DNA of 10,393 bases from Desulfobacteraceae bacterium (GCA_027025615.1 JALVQM010000362.1:1-10393), one strand, 5' to 3'; counted from the stretch's first letter, positions 1 to 6,883 are shown. Program-made: numbers and translations. Notes: a model not told the origin generated them from the letters alone.

Positions 1-408
1 GCAAAGGCAGCTGACAATCCTCCTATTGACTTTTGGCAGGATTCCATACCGATGCGGGTATCAATCCGCAATCCTCTATTTGTCAGGAAATCATTTCAGG
101 AAGGACTCGACGGAGAAACACCCGACACTATGGTAACCGACCTGGACCAGGCCGGACGGTTTAAACCGTCACTGTCAGATATAGTAGTACATTTCTCGTT
201 TCTCCATCTTCGTGTTAAACTGGATCGTACCCTTTAACACTGGACATGATAATTTGCAAGCCCTGACCGGGCAGCTGATTATTTTCGTCTGGACGGCAGG
301 GGATGAATTCTAAAAAACTAGTCAGGCAGGGAAATATCAGTATTGTCCGGCGACTTAAATGAACCAAGGCGGGTTTGCAGGTTGCTGCTTTCAAATGCCT
401 GGTTATGT
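1..408. other. Left edge, no recognisable gene
   Basis: No gene can be assigned here. On the plus strand one frame is open from the left edge to a TAA at 235-237 (78 codons), so the tail of a truncated gene is possible. Its translation resembles no family I know, and the other frames are broken. On the minus strand a 65-codon ORF (215-412) starts in an ATGA overlap with the stop of the acetyltransferase gene, but its composition and lack of recognisable motifs argue against coding. The stretch contains a 16-base perfect palindrome at 155-170 and a short GC stem at 258-270 (GCCC/GGGC). Confidence 0.5.
155..170. repeat. 16-base perfect palindrome
   Basis: GACGGTTTAAACCGTC is its own reverse complement and has no loop. 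It could be a dimeric regulator site, but nothing beside it identifies a partner, and one such palindrome can occur by chance. Confidence 0.4.
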
Positions 409-834
409 TCATTGATCGGATTGTAAACGTTTGCCCAGGCTGACGACATCATCGACTTTGAAACCAAGATCCTTATAAAACTTTATTACACCTGCATTGG
501 TATTGCGTACTTGCAGATTGATCTTCGGGCAGCCTGCCGCTTGAAGATGACTTTCGGCTTCAGCCATCATGCGCCTGCCAATGCCGGAGCGCTGGTATTG
601 CGGAAGAACTGCAAGATAGTTTATCCAGCCGCGGTGGCCGTCGAATCCGGCCATGACAGTGGCAACAACTTTACCATTAAAACAGCCAACAAGAAACAGT
701 TCCGGCTGAACCTTGAGTTTCCTCTGGATGTCACGGACAGGATTGTTCCAGGAAACAACCAGCCCGCAGTCGGTCCACAGTTTGACTACTGACTCTTGAT
801 CTCTTGGTTTAAATTGTCTGATTTTTATTTTCAT
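409..834 (-). CDS. GNAT family N-acetyltransferase, YpeA-like
   Basis: This 141-residue protein is a GNAT-fold enzyme expected to transfer an acetyl group from acetyl-CoA to an amine in the cytoplasm; the acceptor is unknown. It resembles E. coli YpeA along its whole length: an N-terminal strand MKIKIRQF, a VSWNNP segment near residues 27-32, GFDGHRG at 63-69, the acetyl-CoA loop QRSGIG at 81-86 (Q/R-x-x-G-x-G), GCPKINLQVR at 101-110 and the C-terminal VSLGKRL. The frame is open to an ATG at 894. I chose the ATG at 834 because it matches the YpeA N-terminus; the 20 extra residues look unrelated to the family. The Shine-Dalgarno before 834 is weak. It has no obvious operon partner: 144 bases separate it from the next gene upstream. 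Confidence 0.88.
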   Translation of the reverse strand: MKIKIRQFKPRDQESVVKLWTDCGLVVSWNNPVRDIQRKLKVQPELFLVGCFNGKVVATVMAGFDGHRGWINYLAVLPQYQRSGIGRRMMAEAESHLQAAGCPKINLQVRNTNAGVIKFYKDLGFKVDDVVSLGKRLQSDQ

Positions 835-978
835 AATCTTCAAAACAGAGGTTAAAGTCACTGGCATTTGCAATGAAGAAGAGTAAATCATCAAGATGTT
901 TTGACCATGTTTTTTATATCTGCAAGATAAATTCTCCCATTTAAAATCTAAGGCTATCTGGATCTTGGTGAAATTGTT

Positions 979-1332
979 TTATTTTGTTTTTGTAAATTTG
1001 TCTAAATTGATCCCGGTAAATGATAATTTTAAATCTTTTAACAGCTCAACAGCTTTAGAAATCTGGTCGGTCTTCACCATAAGCCTCACAGGATCAGCTA
1101 ATGGCCGAACATACATAAAATGCTCACCCTTGAAAAAATAGGTAATTCCTTCAGAATCAAACAGTGATTTCAGAAACGCAATATCAGCAGGGTTGTACGT
1201 GGCAAGAAGCTCTGAATAATCGACAAATTCCGGTTCTGGTTCATGTGGTAGTTCATCGATCAACTTTACTTTGCAGGCAGGACATGTCGTTATCCCTTGG
1301 ATGAATTCTGACTTGCATTCAGGACAGAACAT
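979..1332 (-). CDS. Zinc-ribbon DUF2007 protein
   Basis: A 117-residue protein beginning with a zinc ribbon (CPEC at 3-6 and CPAC at 17-20), then an acidic linker (about 27-38) and a DUF2007 domain (about 41-104). That domain is a small alpha/beta fold annotated as a putative prokaryotic signal-transducing protein. It is recognised here by the pattern ELLATYNPADIAFLKSLFDSEGI followed by a short strand and PVRLMVKTDQISKAVELL. No catalytic residues are visible and the biochemical role is unknown. GGAAAA lies about seven bases before the ATG. A 254-base gap separates it from higA upstream, so it probably has its own promoter. Confidence 0.8.
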   Translation of the reverse strand: MFCPECKSEFIQGITTCPACKVKLIDELPHEPEPEFVDYSELLATYNPADIAFLKSLFDSEGITYFFKGEHFMYVRPLADPVRLMVKTDQISKAVELLKDLKLSFTGINLDKFTKTK

Positions 1333-1585
1333 TTACAATTTTCCGGCTAAAAATGTCATTGACGCTGAATCCATCGGCAGTTTTTACTGATCTTGTCAGC
1401 CGGGCAAAATAATTGCCGCCAATCAAGTGCTGGATGTTTAACTTTGAAGTATCTAATTTCTTTATCATTGGTTTTTTGTTGTTTGACCTGGCCTTCCATT
1501 GACACTTACAAAATAGTTCCGATAAATATTCCCGGATCCGGTCGCTATGGCCCAAGCTGGCCCCCGTGTCGGATCATACTCATAA

Positions 1586-1894
1586 TTACACGGCATTTGA
1601 TTTAAAACTATGCACTTCATTGTCTAGACGATCTGCAAGAGAGTTTTCTGCTACCTTGAGATCGTAACAGGTTTGAAGATTTAGCCAGAAGAGCGGAGAC
1701 ATTCCAAAAAAACGTCCCAGTCGCAGGGCCGTATCTGTGGTAACGGCTCTTTTCCCGTGTACAATTTCATTTATACGTCTTGGGGGCACACTTATGTCCT
1801 TGGCCAGTCGATATTGGCTGATACCCATTGGTTTCAGAAATTCCTCCATCAGAATTTCACCTGGATGAATAAGAGGAAGTTTTTTCTTCCTCAT
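1586..1894 (-). CDS. higA: HigA-type addiction-module antitoxin (XRE family)
   Basis: A 102-residue cytoplasmic DNA-binding antitoxin of the HigA/VapI group. The opening IHPGEILMEEFLKPMGIS at 9-26 is the family signature. A cro/C1 helix-turn-helix spans about 25-64 (SQYRLAKDISVPPRRINEIVHGKR, then TALRLGRFFG). FWLNLQTCYDL at 69-79 is the usual C-terminal helix. In this family the antitoxin is the second gene, binds and neutralises the HigB mRNA interferase, and represses the shared promoter. Here the higB-like gene immediately upstream is broken, so this is an antitoxin without an active local toxin. Its start is secure: AGGAGG at 1900-1905 sits five bases before the ATG. The coding sequence is undamaged, unlike its neighbour. 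Confidence 0.92.
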   Translation of the reverse strand: MRKKKLPLIHPGEILMEEFLKPMGISQYRLAKDISVPPRRINEIVHGKRAVTTDTALRLGRFFGMSPLFWLNLQTCYDLKVAENSLADRLDNEVHSFKSNAV

Positions 1895-1899
1895 GGTGG

Positions 1900-1905
1900 C
1901 CTCCT
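1900..1905 (-). promoter_or_regulatory. Shine-Dalgarno of higA overlapping the ancestral higB stop
   Basis: AGGAGG is five bases before the higA ATG. It overlaps the TAG (1904-1906) that ended the ancestral higB reading frame. In the intact ancestor this arrangement would have coupled antitoxin translation to toxin termination. Confidence 0.8.
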
Positions 1906-2173
1906 AATGAGAATCGGCAATAAGCATTCCCGGCTTTCCAATTAAGCCATATTCGCAATTGATCTTTTATACGGATACTGTGTTGTCCTTTTTGATTATC
2001 CTTCAAAGATTCTGATCGATTTCCTGGTGGAAACGAAAATCATTTAAGTCTGCAGACGCATCCAACATTAGCAATTTTCTACCTGCGACATGCTGAACAT
2101 TTTGAGTTAATTTTCCAGAAAATTGCCGATCAAATATTTTTTCAGTTTCTTAATTCTGGAAAGATTTTCTCAT
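1904..2173 (-). pseudogene. higB: Degraded HigB-type toxin gene
   Basis: This stretch sits where a HigB/RelE-type mRNA interferase should be and keeps its family outline over about 90 codons, but it is broken. From ATG 2173 it reads MRKSFQN, a TAA at codon 8 (2150-2152), then ETEKIFDRQFS, QNVQHVAGRKLLMLDAS and LNDFR. A missing base at about 2031-2032 shifts the frame. The next frame gives PPGNRSESLKDNQKGQHSIR, IKDQLRIWLNW and KAGNA. About 11 bases seem to be missing near 1922, and a third frame ends with I-A-D-S-H-stop, matching the family ending I-V-D-Y-H-stop. The Trp normally after DQ is Leu. Family matches are from memory; the stop and the frame changes are read directly. No product of useful length is expected. 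Confidence 0.85.
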
Positions 2174-2179
2174 GATTGA

Positions 2180-2208
2180 ATATTAACGCGGGCCGATAAT
2201 AACGTCAA
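2180..2208 (-). promoter_or_regulatory. Candidate sigma-70 promoter upstream of the higB remnant
   Basis: TTGACG (2203-2208) is 17 bases from TAATAT (2180-2185), reading toward higB-higA. The -10 box lies only six bases before the higB ATG, so a transcript would be nearly leaderless for higB. It could still drive the surviving higA. Prediction from sequence only. Confidence 0.4.
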
Positions 2209-2253
2209 GCATTAACATAGTATATGTCAACAAACCAAATATGATAAAATCAA

Positions 2254-2548
2254 TCCCTGCAAGCCAGCATGCCTGCTAAGGCGCCGAATGTATATCCCGG
2301 GCGTTGTGCAGAGCTGGTTGCACACATCCAAAGCACCAACACCCAATACAACCTGCCGCCGGTCAACAAGAAACTGTCTTGCAAATACAACCATGATGGT
2401 GTGGCTGATCGCTTTGATGACCCGCAGGTACGAAAAAGCGTTGAAGCCGATCTGGGGTGGCAAAACTGCAATCCAGGTACAATTAAGGGCAAAGCCCTGG
2501 GCATCTCGGGCCATCTACTTCATGCTGAAAAACAAGGAGCCCTTTTTC
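2254..2548 (+). pseudogene. IS110-family transposase fragment, internally deleted
   Basis: A remnant of an IS110-type transposase. One frame (2269-2454) carries AELVAHIQSTNTQYNLPP and then DRFDDPQVRKSVEADL, matching as I recall the region between the N-terminal DEDD domain and the C-terminal Ser-containing domain of this family. The reading then jumps by one frame to 2456-2548, which encodes TAIQVQLRAKPWASRAIYF and MLKNKEPF, resembling the last helix of the same family (pattern ARAxYxMLKxxxPF). The roughly 100 residues that should lie between are missing and there is no N-terminal half, so it cannot be active. Several overlapping ORFs on both strands here are by-products of this remnant. Confidence 0.6.
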
Positions 2549-2614
2549 CGATCCAGGGGATATCTTTATCCCTTGACAACCGAAAGCCGTATAGAGGTTC
2601 GATTTTTATCTTTT
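2548..2614 (+). repeat. 65-base direct repeat, copy A
   Basis: Shares a 20-base identical core (2565-2584, TTTATCCCTTGACAACCGAA) with copy B at 7900-7968, followed in both by xGCCxTATAGAxGTT and an AT-rich tail. It follows the IS110 fragment directly and stops just short of the kinase stop codon. It may be the end of a mobile element or a small dispersed repeat. Confidence 0.7.
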
Positions 2615-2621
2615 ATTCCAC

Positions 2622-4508
2622 TCAGCCATCATGTAGCACACGCCTGATTTTTTGAGTTAATGTCACAGGCGTGATTGGTTTGGAAATGTAATTAATTCCC
2701 TGCTCAAGCACACCATGGTGGGCAATTATGTTTTCTGTGTAGCCAGACATGAAAATTACCTTCATCTCCGGTCTTTCTTTTCTTATTGTTTCAGCAAGCG
2801 CTCTGCCACTCATACCAGGCATAACAACATCCGTGAGTAACAGGTGGACTTCACCGCTATATTGACGGAGTATATTGATTGCATCTTTGCCGGACTCAGC
2901 CTGCAGGCAATTGTACCCAAGCTGTTTTAGTGTTTCTACAATGAGTTGACGAATGGATATATTGTCATCAACAATCAGTATTGTTTCTTTTCCTTGTGGC
3001 AACACCTTGGCGGCAAATTTACTTTCTGTCTCTTCCGCAGTTTTCTTACAGGCCGGTAAATATATTTTAAATGTTGTCCCCCTGTTTTTTTCGCTATATG
3101 CGAAAATATAGCCATCGTGTTGCTTAACGATACCATACACGGTTGCCAGGCCAAGACCGGTGCCTTTGCCCCGTTCCTTGGTCGTAAAAAAAGGATCAAA
3201 TATTTTTGACAGGACATCTTTATCCACGCCTTCTCCGGTATCACTGATAGCCATCAAAACGTATTGCCCCGGTTTAACCTCGATATGTTTATTCACATAG
3301 TGCTGGTCAAGCTGAATCGCTGCGGTTTCAATTATTATTTCGCCGCTGTTTGGCATGGCATCTTTGGCGTTGACTACCAGGTTCATAATAATCTGCTCAA
3401 TTTGACCGGGGTCGGCCTCAACAGTGCAGTTTTCCTCGGATAGATAGGTCGTAATAACTATGTCTTCGCCTACAATTTTGTCCAAAATTTTTATAAAATT
3501 CCGTATGATCGTATTTATGGATATGACTCTCTTTTCAAGAACCTGCTTACGGCTGAAGGCCAGCAATTGCCGTGTAAGGGTAGCTGCTTTGCTCCCGGAA
3601 TCATGAATAAACTTTATTTTCTCACGTATTGGATCATTGGGAGGAATAGTAGCAAGTAGCAGATCCGAATACCCTATAATTACACTTAGAACATTGTTAT
3701 AATCATGGGCAATACCGGCGGCAAGCCGGCCAATGGATTCCATTTTTTGGACATGTCGGAGTTGCTGCTCGAGCTTGATTTTTTCCGATGTCTCGTATTC
3801 CAGTTTCCGGTAGGCTTCGATGGCCTTGCTGTACATGAAATTGATAGCATCGACCGTACTGGCGAGTTCATCGTCTTTTGTGCGCTTGTTAACGGGACGA
3901 TCCAATATTAGAGGTTCCTGCTGCTTTTTAAATGTGATGCGCCTGGTGTACCGCTGAATCGTAATCAAATGCCTGGAAACAAGATACCAGAATATTAAAA
4001 TAATGCTCAGAGAAATAATGGACATTAGTAACAGGCTTTGAAAAAGGGTAATCATAATCGAAGATTTAGCTTCCCTGAAAGCCGAGAGTTTTGATGCCGC
4101 AATCGTAAGCTTTCCGAGGAAGATATTTTGCCCTTCGTCCTGGTGATACAGGGGAATTGTTTTCATTATGACATTGTCAATATCCAGCATTCCATAGCTG
4201 ACGATCGTCTTTTCGTTTTCATCGGCAATTTGGGCAAATACAATATAGTCATTTACCAGGAAACCCTGGGTCACGATACTCAGCAAGCGAGTGTCCAGTA
4301 TCCATAAACTCTCCTCTATGAAAGACTTGTTGGTCGCCACAATGTTATCGAGTTCTTTTTCGAGAAAGGAGACCCTGTGTTGGTATTGCTGATAAGATAT
4401 GATGCAGGAAAGCGCCATAGCCATCATTACCCCTATGAATGCCACATAGAGTGCAAAACGCCTCCCGATTTTGCTCTTTAGCCACTCAGGCTTTACTGCT
4501 GCTTTCAT
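2622..4508 (-). CDS. Hybrid sensor histidine kinase with C-terminal receiver domain
   Basis: A 628-residue inner-membrane hybrid kinase. Membrane segments lie at about 18-38 and 152-176, enclosing a periplasmic region of roughly 110 residues. A HAMP-like or coiled linker follows (about 178-250). The HisKA domain has the phospho-acceptor His268 in AGIAHDYNN. The HATPase domain shows the N box (N376, N380), DTGEG at 423-427, DPFFTT at 438-443 and GKGTGLGL at 447-454. The receiver domain (about 508-626) has the acidic pair D514/D515, phospho-acceptor D560 in LLTDVVMPGMSG, and K610 in SKPITP. All catalytic residues are present. The ATG overlaps the stop of the upstream binding-protein gene (ATGA) and lacks its own clear Shine-Dalgarno, suggesting translational coupling. 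The output partner is not in the window; the phosphoryl group may pass from the receiver to an unlinked His-containing or response-regulator protein. Confidence 0.95.
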   Translation of the reverse strand: MKAAVKPEWLKSKIGRRFALYVAFIGVMMAMALSCIISYQQYQHRVSFLEKELDNIVATNKSFIEESLWILDTRLLSIVTQGFLVNDYIVFAQIADENEKTIVSYGMLDIDNVIMKTIPLYHQDEGQNIFLGKLTIAASKLSAFREAKSSIMITLFQSLLLMSIISLSIILIFWYLVSRHLITIQRYTRRITFKKQQEPLILDRPVNKRTKDDELASTVDAINFMYSKAIEAYRKLEYETSEKIKLEQQLRHVQKMESIGRLAAGIAHDYNNVLSVIIGYSDLLLATIPPNDPIREKIKFIHDSGSKAATLTRQLLAFSRKQVLEKRVISINTIIRNFIKILDKIVGEDIVITTYLSEENCTVEADPGQIEQIIMNLVVNAKDAMPNSGEIIIETAAIQLDQHYVNKHIEVKPGQYVLMAISDTGEGVDKDVLSKIFDPFFTTKERGKGTGLGLATVYGIVKQHDGYIFAYSEKNRGTTFKIYLPACKKTAEETESKFAAKVLPQGKETILIVDDNISIRQLIVETLKQLGYNCLQAESGKDAINILRQYSGEVHLLLTDVVMPGMSGRALAETIRKERPEMKVIFMSGYTENIIAHHGVLEQGINYISKPITPVTLTQKIRRVLHDG

Positions 4509-5344
4509 TTCTGATTACGAGCATCGTCACGTAGTGACAATTGCGCCCCTTCACGAATATGCTGGATAGTACCATCCATCTGCATCTGATGAATAGTGTC
4601 GTTGAAATCGTCGAGTACCTTGGCAAATGGTGAATCGTTTCGAACAAGAAGACGGAAAGCGATTGTTTTCAGAGGGTATGGATTGGTTATTATGCTTTTG
4701 TAACCTTCTGAAAATGACTTCCCTGCCTTTATCTTCTTTTTGATAAAGGCTGCCCCGGTGAAACTATTTGCAAGAAAAATGTCTACACGGCCCTTAATGA
4801 GCATATTGAAAGCACTATCCATATCTGGAACCCATGTTATATTGAATCCCTGTAGGTTTTCCTTTGCCCATCCTGAACCGATTGTTTCAACCAGCTTAAA
4901 TGGTCGAATTTCTTTTAATGAGCGTATGGACATTATTTCCTTTATACGTGGATTATTTCTGTTGACAAATATATGTTCACACACAAGAAGAATAGGGTCG
5001 GAGTCAAGGAAAAACGGTTTTCTCGCGTCAGTGAGGATGGTAACCATACCATCTGCTTCGCCGTCGGCTACGATTCTTTGGGCACGAGCCCAAGGGTATA
5101 GTTCTACTTTCAGGGGGATATCAAGGCGTCGAAACGCCGCTGTCATTATCTCGTAAAAAATGCCCACCGGCTTTCCGTCTGTTCCGCGATAGATTAGCGG
5201 TGGGTAGTCCTCATCGTCAACCCAATGAAAAGCCTTAATGTCGCCTGCATCGGCAGAGTTAGGCATAAAGACGAGTGCCAGCAATAAGCAGGTAACTATC
5301 TGCATTATAAACTTTTTTTGCAATCTATTCTCAATTGTGTCCAT
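4505..5344 (-). CDS. Periplasmic solute-binding protein, family 3 (SBP_bac_3), sensor partner
   Basis: A 279-residue protein from ATG 5344. Its signal peptide has basic residues in RLQKK (7-11), a hydrophobic core IMQIVTCLLLALVFM and a likely cleavage after S-A-D-A at residue 33. The mature part is a family 3 binding fold: PPLIYRGTDGKPVGIFYEIM at 48-67, then PWARAQRIVADGEADG and TDARKPFF, as in amino-acid-type binding proteins. The ligand cannot be read from sequence. No permease or ATPase gene is adjacent; the next gene is a membrane histidine kinase with which it overlaps by four bases, so a receptor role in signalling is more likely than transport. The frame stays open to an ATG at 5518 that has a much better Shine-Dalgarno. 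Starting there would add 58 residues with a second hydrophobic stretch and bury the signal peptide. Confidence 0.85.
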   Translation of the reverse strand: MDTIENRLQKKFIMQIVTCLLLALVFMPNSADAGDIKAFHWVDDEDYPPLIYRGTDGKPVGIFYEIMTAAFRRLDIPLKVELYPWARAQRIVADGEADGMVTILTDARKPFFLDSDPILLVCEHIFVNRNNPRIKEIMSIRSLKEIRPFKLVETIGSGWAKENLQGFNITWVPDMDSAFNMLIKGRVDIFLANSFTGAAFIKKKIKAGKSFSEGYKSIITNPYPLKTIAFRLLVRNDSPFAKVLDDFNDTIHQMQMDGTIQHIREGAQLSLRDDARNQK

Positions 5345-5524
5345 TGTTTTTTTTATACCCCCGCACCAGATGTTTACCACCCTTAAAACCCATAAATGTA
5401 TTTTGATTCGTTTCTGTAGCAGATACGGAGGAATAAAGTACAACAGGAATGAAAACGATAGAAAGGAAAATCCAGGATTCCTTCGATACATAATAATCTT
5501 TGTTATGGGTTTAAGCATTTATTT

Positions 5525-5530
5525 CTCCTT
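5525..5530 (-). promoter_or_regulatory. Strong Shine-Dalgarno before the alternative upstream start (ATG 5516-5518)
   Basis: AAGGAG lies six bases before ATG 5518, in the same frame as the binding-protein gene. The ATG at 5344 has only a G-run about 14 bases away. Translation therefore may begin at 5518, giving a 337-residue product, or this site may be left from an earlier arrangement. Confidence 0.5.
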
Positions 5531-5641
5531 CATCAATAGAGAAATTTACGTAACTTTTATTGTCGAACAATCAAGCCCACCTGAATTTTTATCGTTTTCC
5601 CTTTGTCAATTATGTTTCCATTACTTTTGATAGAGTGAATA

Positions 5642-5671
5642 TATATCCATTGGGGAAAATTTTCATGTCAA
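5642..5671 (-). promoter_or_regulatory. Candidate promoter of the binding protein-kinase operon
   Basis: TTGACA (5666-5671) is a perfect -35 box. The best -10 at a workable distance is GATATA (5642-5647) after 18 bases, which is poor; the better TATATT (5638-5643) is too far at 22 bases. It lies between the IS3 element and the gene. Confidence 0.3.
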
Positions 5672-5712
5672 TTTGAAATAAATTTTGAAATGAACCCCTA
5701 AAACTGCACAGA

Positions 5713-6537
5713 TCAGATCAAGCCGGTCAGAGCGTCCTGACCGGGTTTGGGGGTTGATTCCAACATCATTTCAAATTCACATGGAGGACGATAGCCAATA
5801 GCAGGATGAAGCCGCTTATGATTATAAACATCTTCAATAAAATGGGGAATGCGTTTTGGGACATCTTCCATGGTCCGGTATTCCCACAGATGCACTTTCT
5901 CGGATTTTAAGGTTTTCATAAAACATTCAGCATATGCGTTATCATAGGGGTTGCCTTTACGGCTCATGCTGATTTGAAATCCGTAAAAATCAGTCGCTTT
6001 TACATAATCAGCAGATGCATACTGTACGTCGCGATCCGAATGGTGGATGCAGCCACGCGGTGGGTTACGTTTTACGATGGCCATGCGCAAAGCGGCCAAT
6101 GTCAGCTGGGTATCTATTTTGCATGAGATGGCATAACCGATGGCTTTGCGCGAACAGATGTCCAAAACTACGGCCAGGTAAATGTAAATAAAGCATACCA
6201 GGATATGGATGAAAGTGATATCGGCCACCCACAGCTGGTTGATGCCGTCCAGCTTCAGGCCTTTGATCAGGTTCGGGTAAACCGGCAGCCGGTGGTTGCT
6301 GTCGGTGGTGCAAACCAATTTTTTCTTTTGCGGCCGGCAAAGCCCGCCGTTGCCGCGCATGATGCGCGGAACCTTCTTGTGATTGATCCGCCAGCTTTCG
6401 CGTTTGAGCTGGGCGGTCACGCGCCGATATCCATAATTGGGAAAATCCAGGCAAGTCTGCTCCATACGCGCGAGCAGCGTTTTGTCAGCTGGTTTTTGCT
6501 TCGGCTTGTAATAGCAAGTTCGCCTGGCAAAATTCAT
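5713..6537 (-). CDS. IS3-family transposase OrfB (DDE integrase domain)
   Basis: The catalytic half of an IS3 transposase. From ATG 6537 it has 274 residues: an HTH_21-type segment at about 30-66 (FPNYGYRRVTAQL) and an rve core at about 98-256. The DDE triad is intact: D106 in VADITFI, D168 in HHSDRD and E204 in NAYAECFMKTLKSE, with exactly 35 residues between the last D and E. KRLHPAIGYRPPCEFE is the usual C-terminal motif. Homology continues in frame upstream of the ATG (NNRPLIENIERGCEL, like the HPxLSxxRQCELLGLSR region of relatives), back to a TAA in the T5A6 run near 6640. The natural product is therefore probably an OrfA-OrfB frameshift fusion and the ATG at 6537 is only a convenient start. 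A perfect 8-base hairpin (5723-5744) overlaps its last codons. Confidence 0.9.
   Translation of the reverse strand: MNFARRTCYYKPKQKPADKTLLARMEQTCLDFPNYGYRRVTAQLKRESWRINHKKVPRIMRGNGGLCRPQKKKLVCTTDSNHRLPVYPNLIKGLKLDGINQLWVADITFIHILVCFIYIYLAVVLDICSRKAIGYAISCKIDTQLTLAALRMAIVKRNPPRGCIHHSDRDVQYASADYVKATDFYGFQISMSRKGNPYDNAYAECFMKTLKSEKVHLWEYRTMEDVPKRIPHFIEDVYNHKRLHPAIGYRPPCEFEMMLESTPKPGQDALTGLI
5723..5744. repeat. Hairpin at the 3' end of IS3 orfB
   Basis: CCGGTCAG and CTGACCGG form a perfect 8-base stem around a 6-base loop, overlapping the last codons of orfB. No T-run follows on the minus strand, so it is not a standard intrinsic terminator. Confidence 0.5.
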
Positions 6538-6553
6538 CAGTTCACACCCCCTT

Positions 6554-6883
6554 TCAATGTTTTCGATCAGGGGGCGATTGTTGGCAATGAACTGGCTCTT
6601 TTCTGCGCTTGTTTGAGGCTGTTGCGCAATGCTTTTTTAAAAATTCATTTTCCAGGGCGACTTTGCGCAACAGGCGTTGAAGTTTACAAACCCGGTCTTC
6701 AAGTTCAGCTTGCCGGGATGGCTCCGGATCAAGATTGCAGTCAGTATACTGCTTTTTCCAGGTATACAGCTGCCCGGAGGAAATGTTGTAGCGCCGGAAA
6801 AGCTCAGCAGCACCGGCCGATTCACTGAGCAGTTGCTCGACAATTGATCTTTTGAAGTCCTGTGTGAAGCATCTGCTTTTCAT
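6554..6883 (-). CDS. IS3-family transposase OrfA (helix-turn-helix and leucine zipper)
   Basis: A 109-residue DNA-binding partner of OrfB. It has an HTH_Tnp_1-type region at about 8-46 (FTQDFKRSIVEQLL, then AAELFRRYNISSGQLYTWKKQY) and a leucine-zipper stretch at about 61-83 ending in VALENEFLKK. I start it at ATG 6883 because MKSRCFTQDFK fits the family; the frame is open to 6925. GGAGGAG lies about 13 bases upstream of this ATG. After FLKK the sequence becomes unlike the family (KHCATASNKRRK...). The neighbouring frame reads ALRNSLKQAQKRASSLP, which looks more like a family C-terminus. A base may have been lost in the A6 run at 6633-6638, or that run may be a -1 frameshift site. Confidence 0.8.
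   Translation of the reverse strand: MKSRCFTQDFKRSIVEQLLSESAGAAELFRRYNISSGQLYTWKKQYTDCNLDPEPSRQAELEDRVCKLQRLLRKVALENEFLKKHCATASNKRRKEPVHCQQSPPDRKH
6632..6643 (-). promoter_or_regulatory. T5A6G run in IS3 orfA: slippery site or indel hotspot
   Basis: The minus strand reads TTTTTAAAAAAG, with codons TTT-TTA-AAA-AAG in the orfA frame. A-AAA-AAG is a classical -1 slippery heptamer in IS3 elements. Here a -1 shift leads to ALRNSLKQ... and a TGA at 6567-6569, not into orfB, which is in the third frame. See the finding on this. Confidence 0.5.

Noticed and set aside
1..237. Plus-strand frame open from the left edge (78 codons)
   Set aside because: Could be the end of a truncated gene, but no motif is recognisable and a perfect palindrome sits inside it.
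215..412. 65-codon minus ORF overlapping the GNAT stop as ATGA
   Set aside because: The overlap looks like coupling, but there is no family resemblance, no domain, and its sequence looks like ordinary non-coding DNA.
1319..1555. 78-codon minus ORF between higA and the DUF2007 gene
   Set aside because: Begins with TTG, overlaps the DUF2007 start by 14 bases, lacks a good ribosome binding site and resembles nothing known. A 49-residue version from an internal ATG remains conceivable.
2227..2514. Minus-strand ORFs opposite the IS110 fragment
   Set aside because: They are antisense shadows; the plus-strand reading carries the transposase-like blocks.
5238..5630. 130-codon plus ORF upstream of the binding protein
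   Set aside because: Antisense to the signal peptide region and promoter; no family resemblance.
6205..6828. 207-codon plus ORF inside the IS3 element
   Set aside because: Antisense to orfB and orfA, whose catalytic and HTH motifs are clear.
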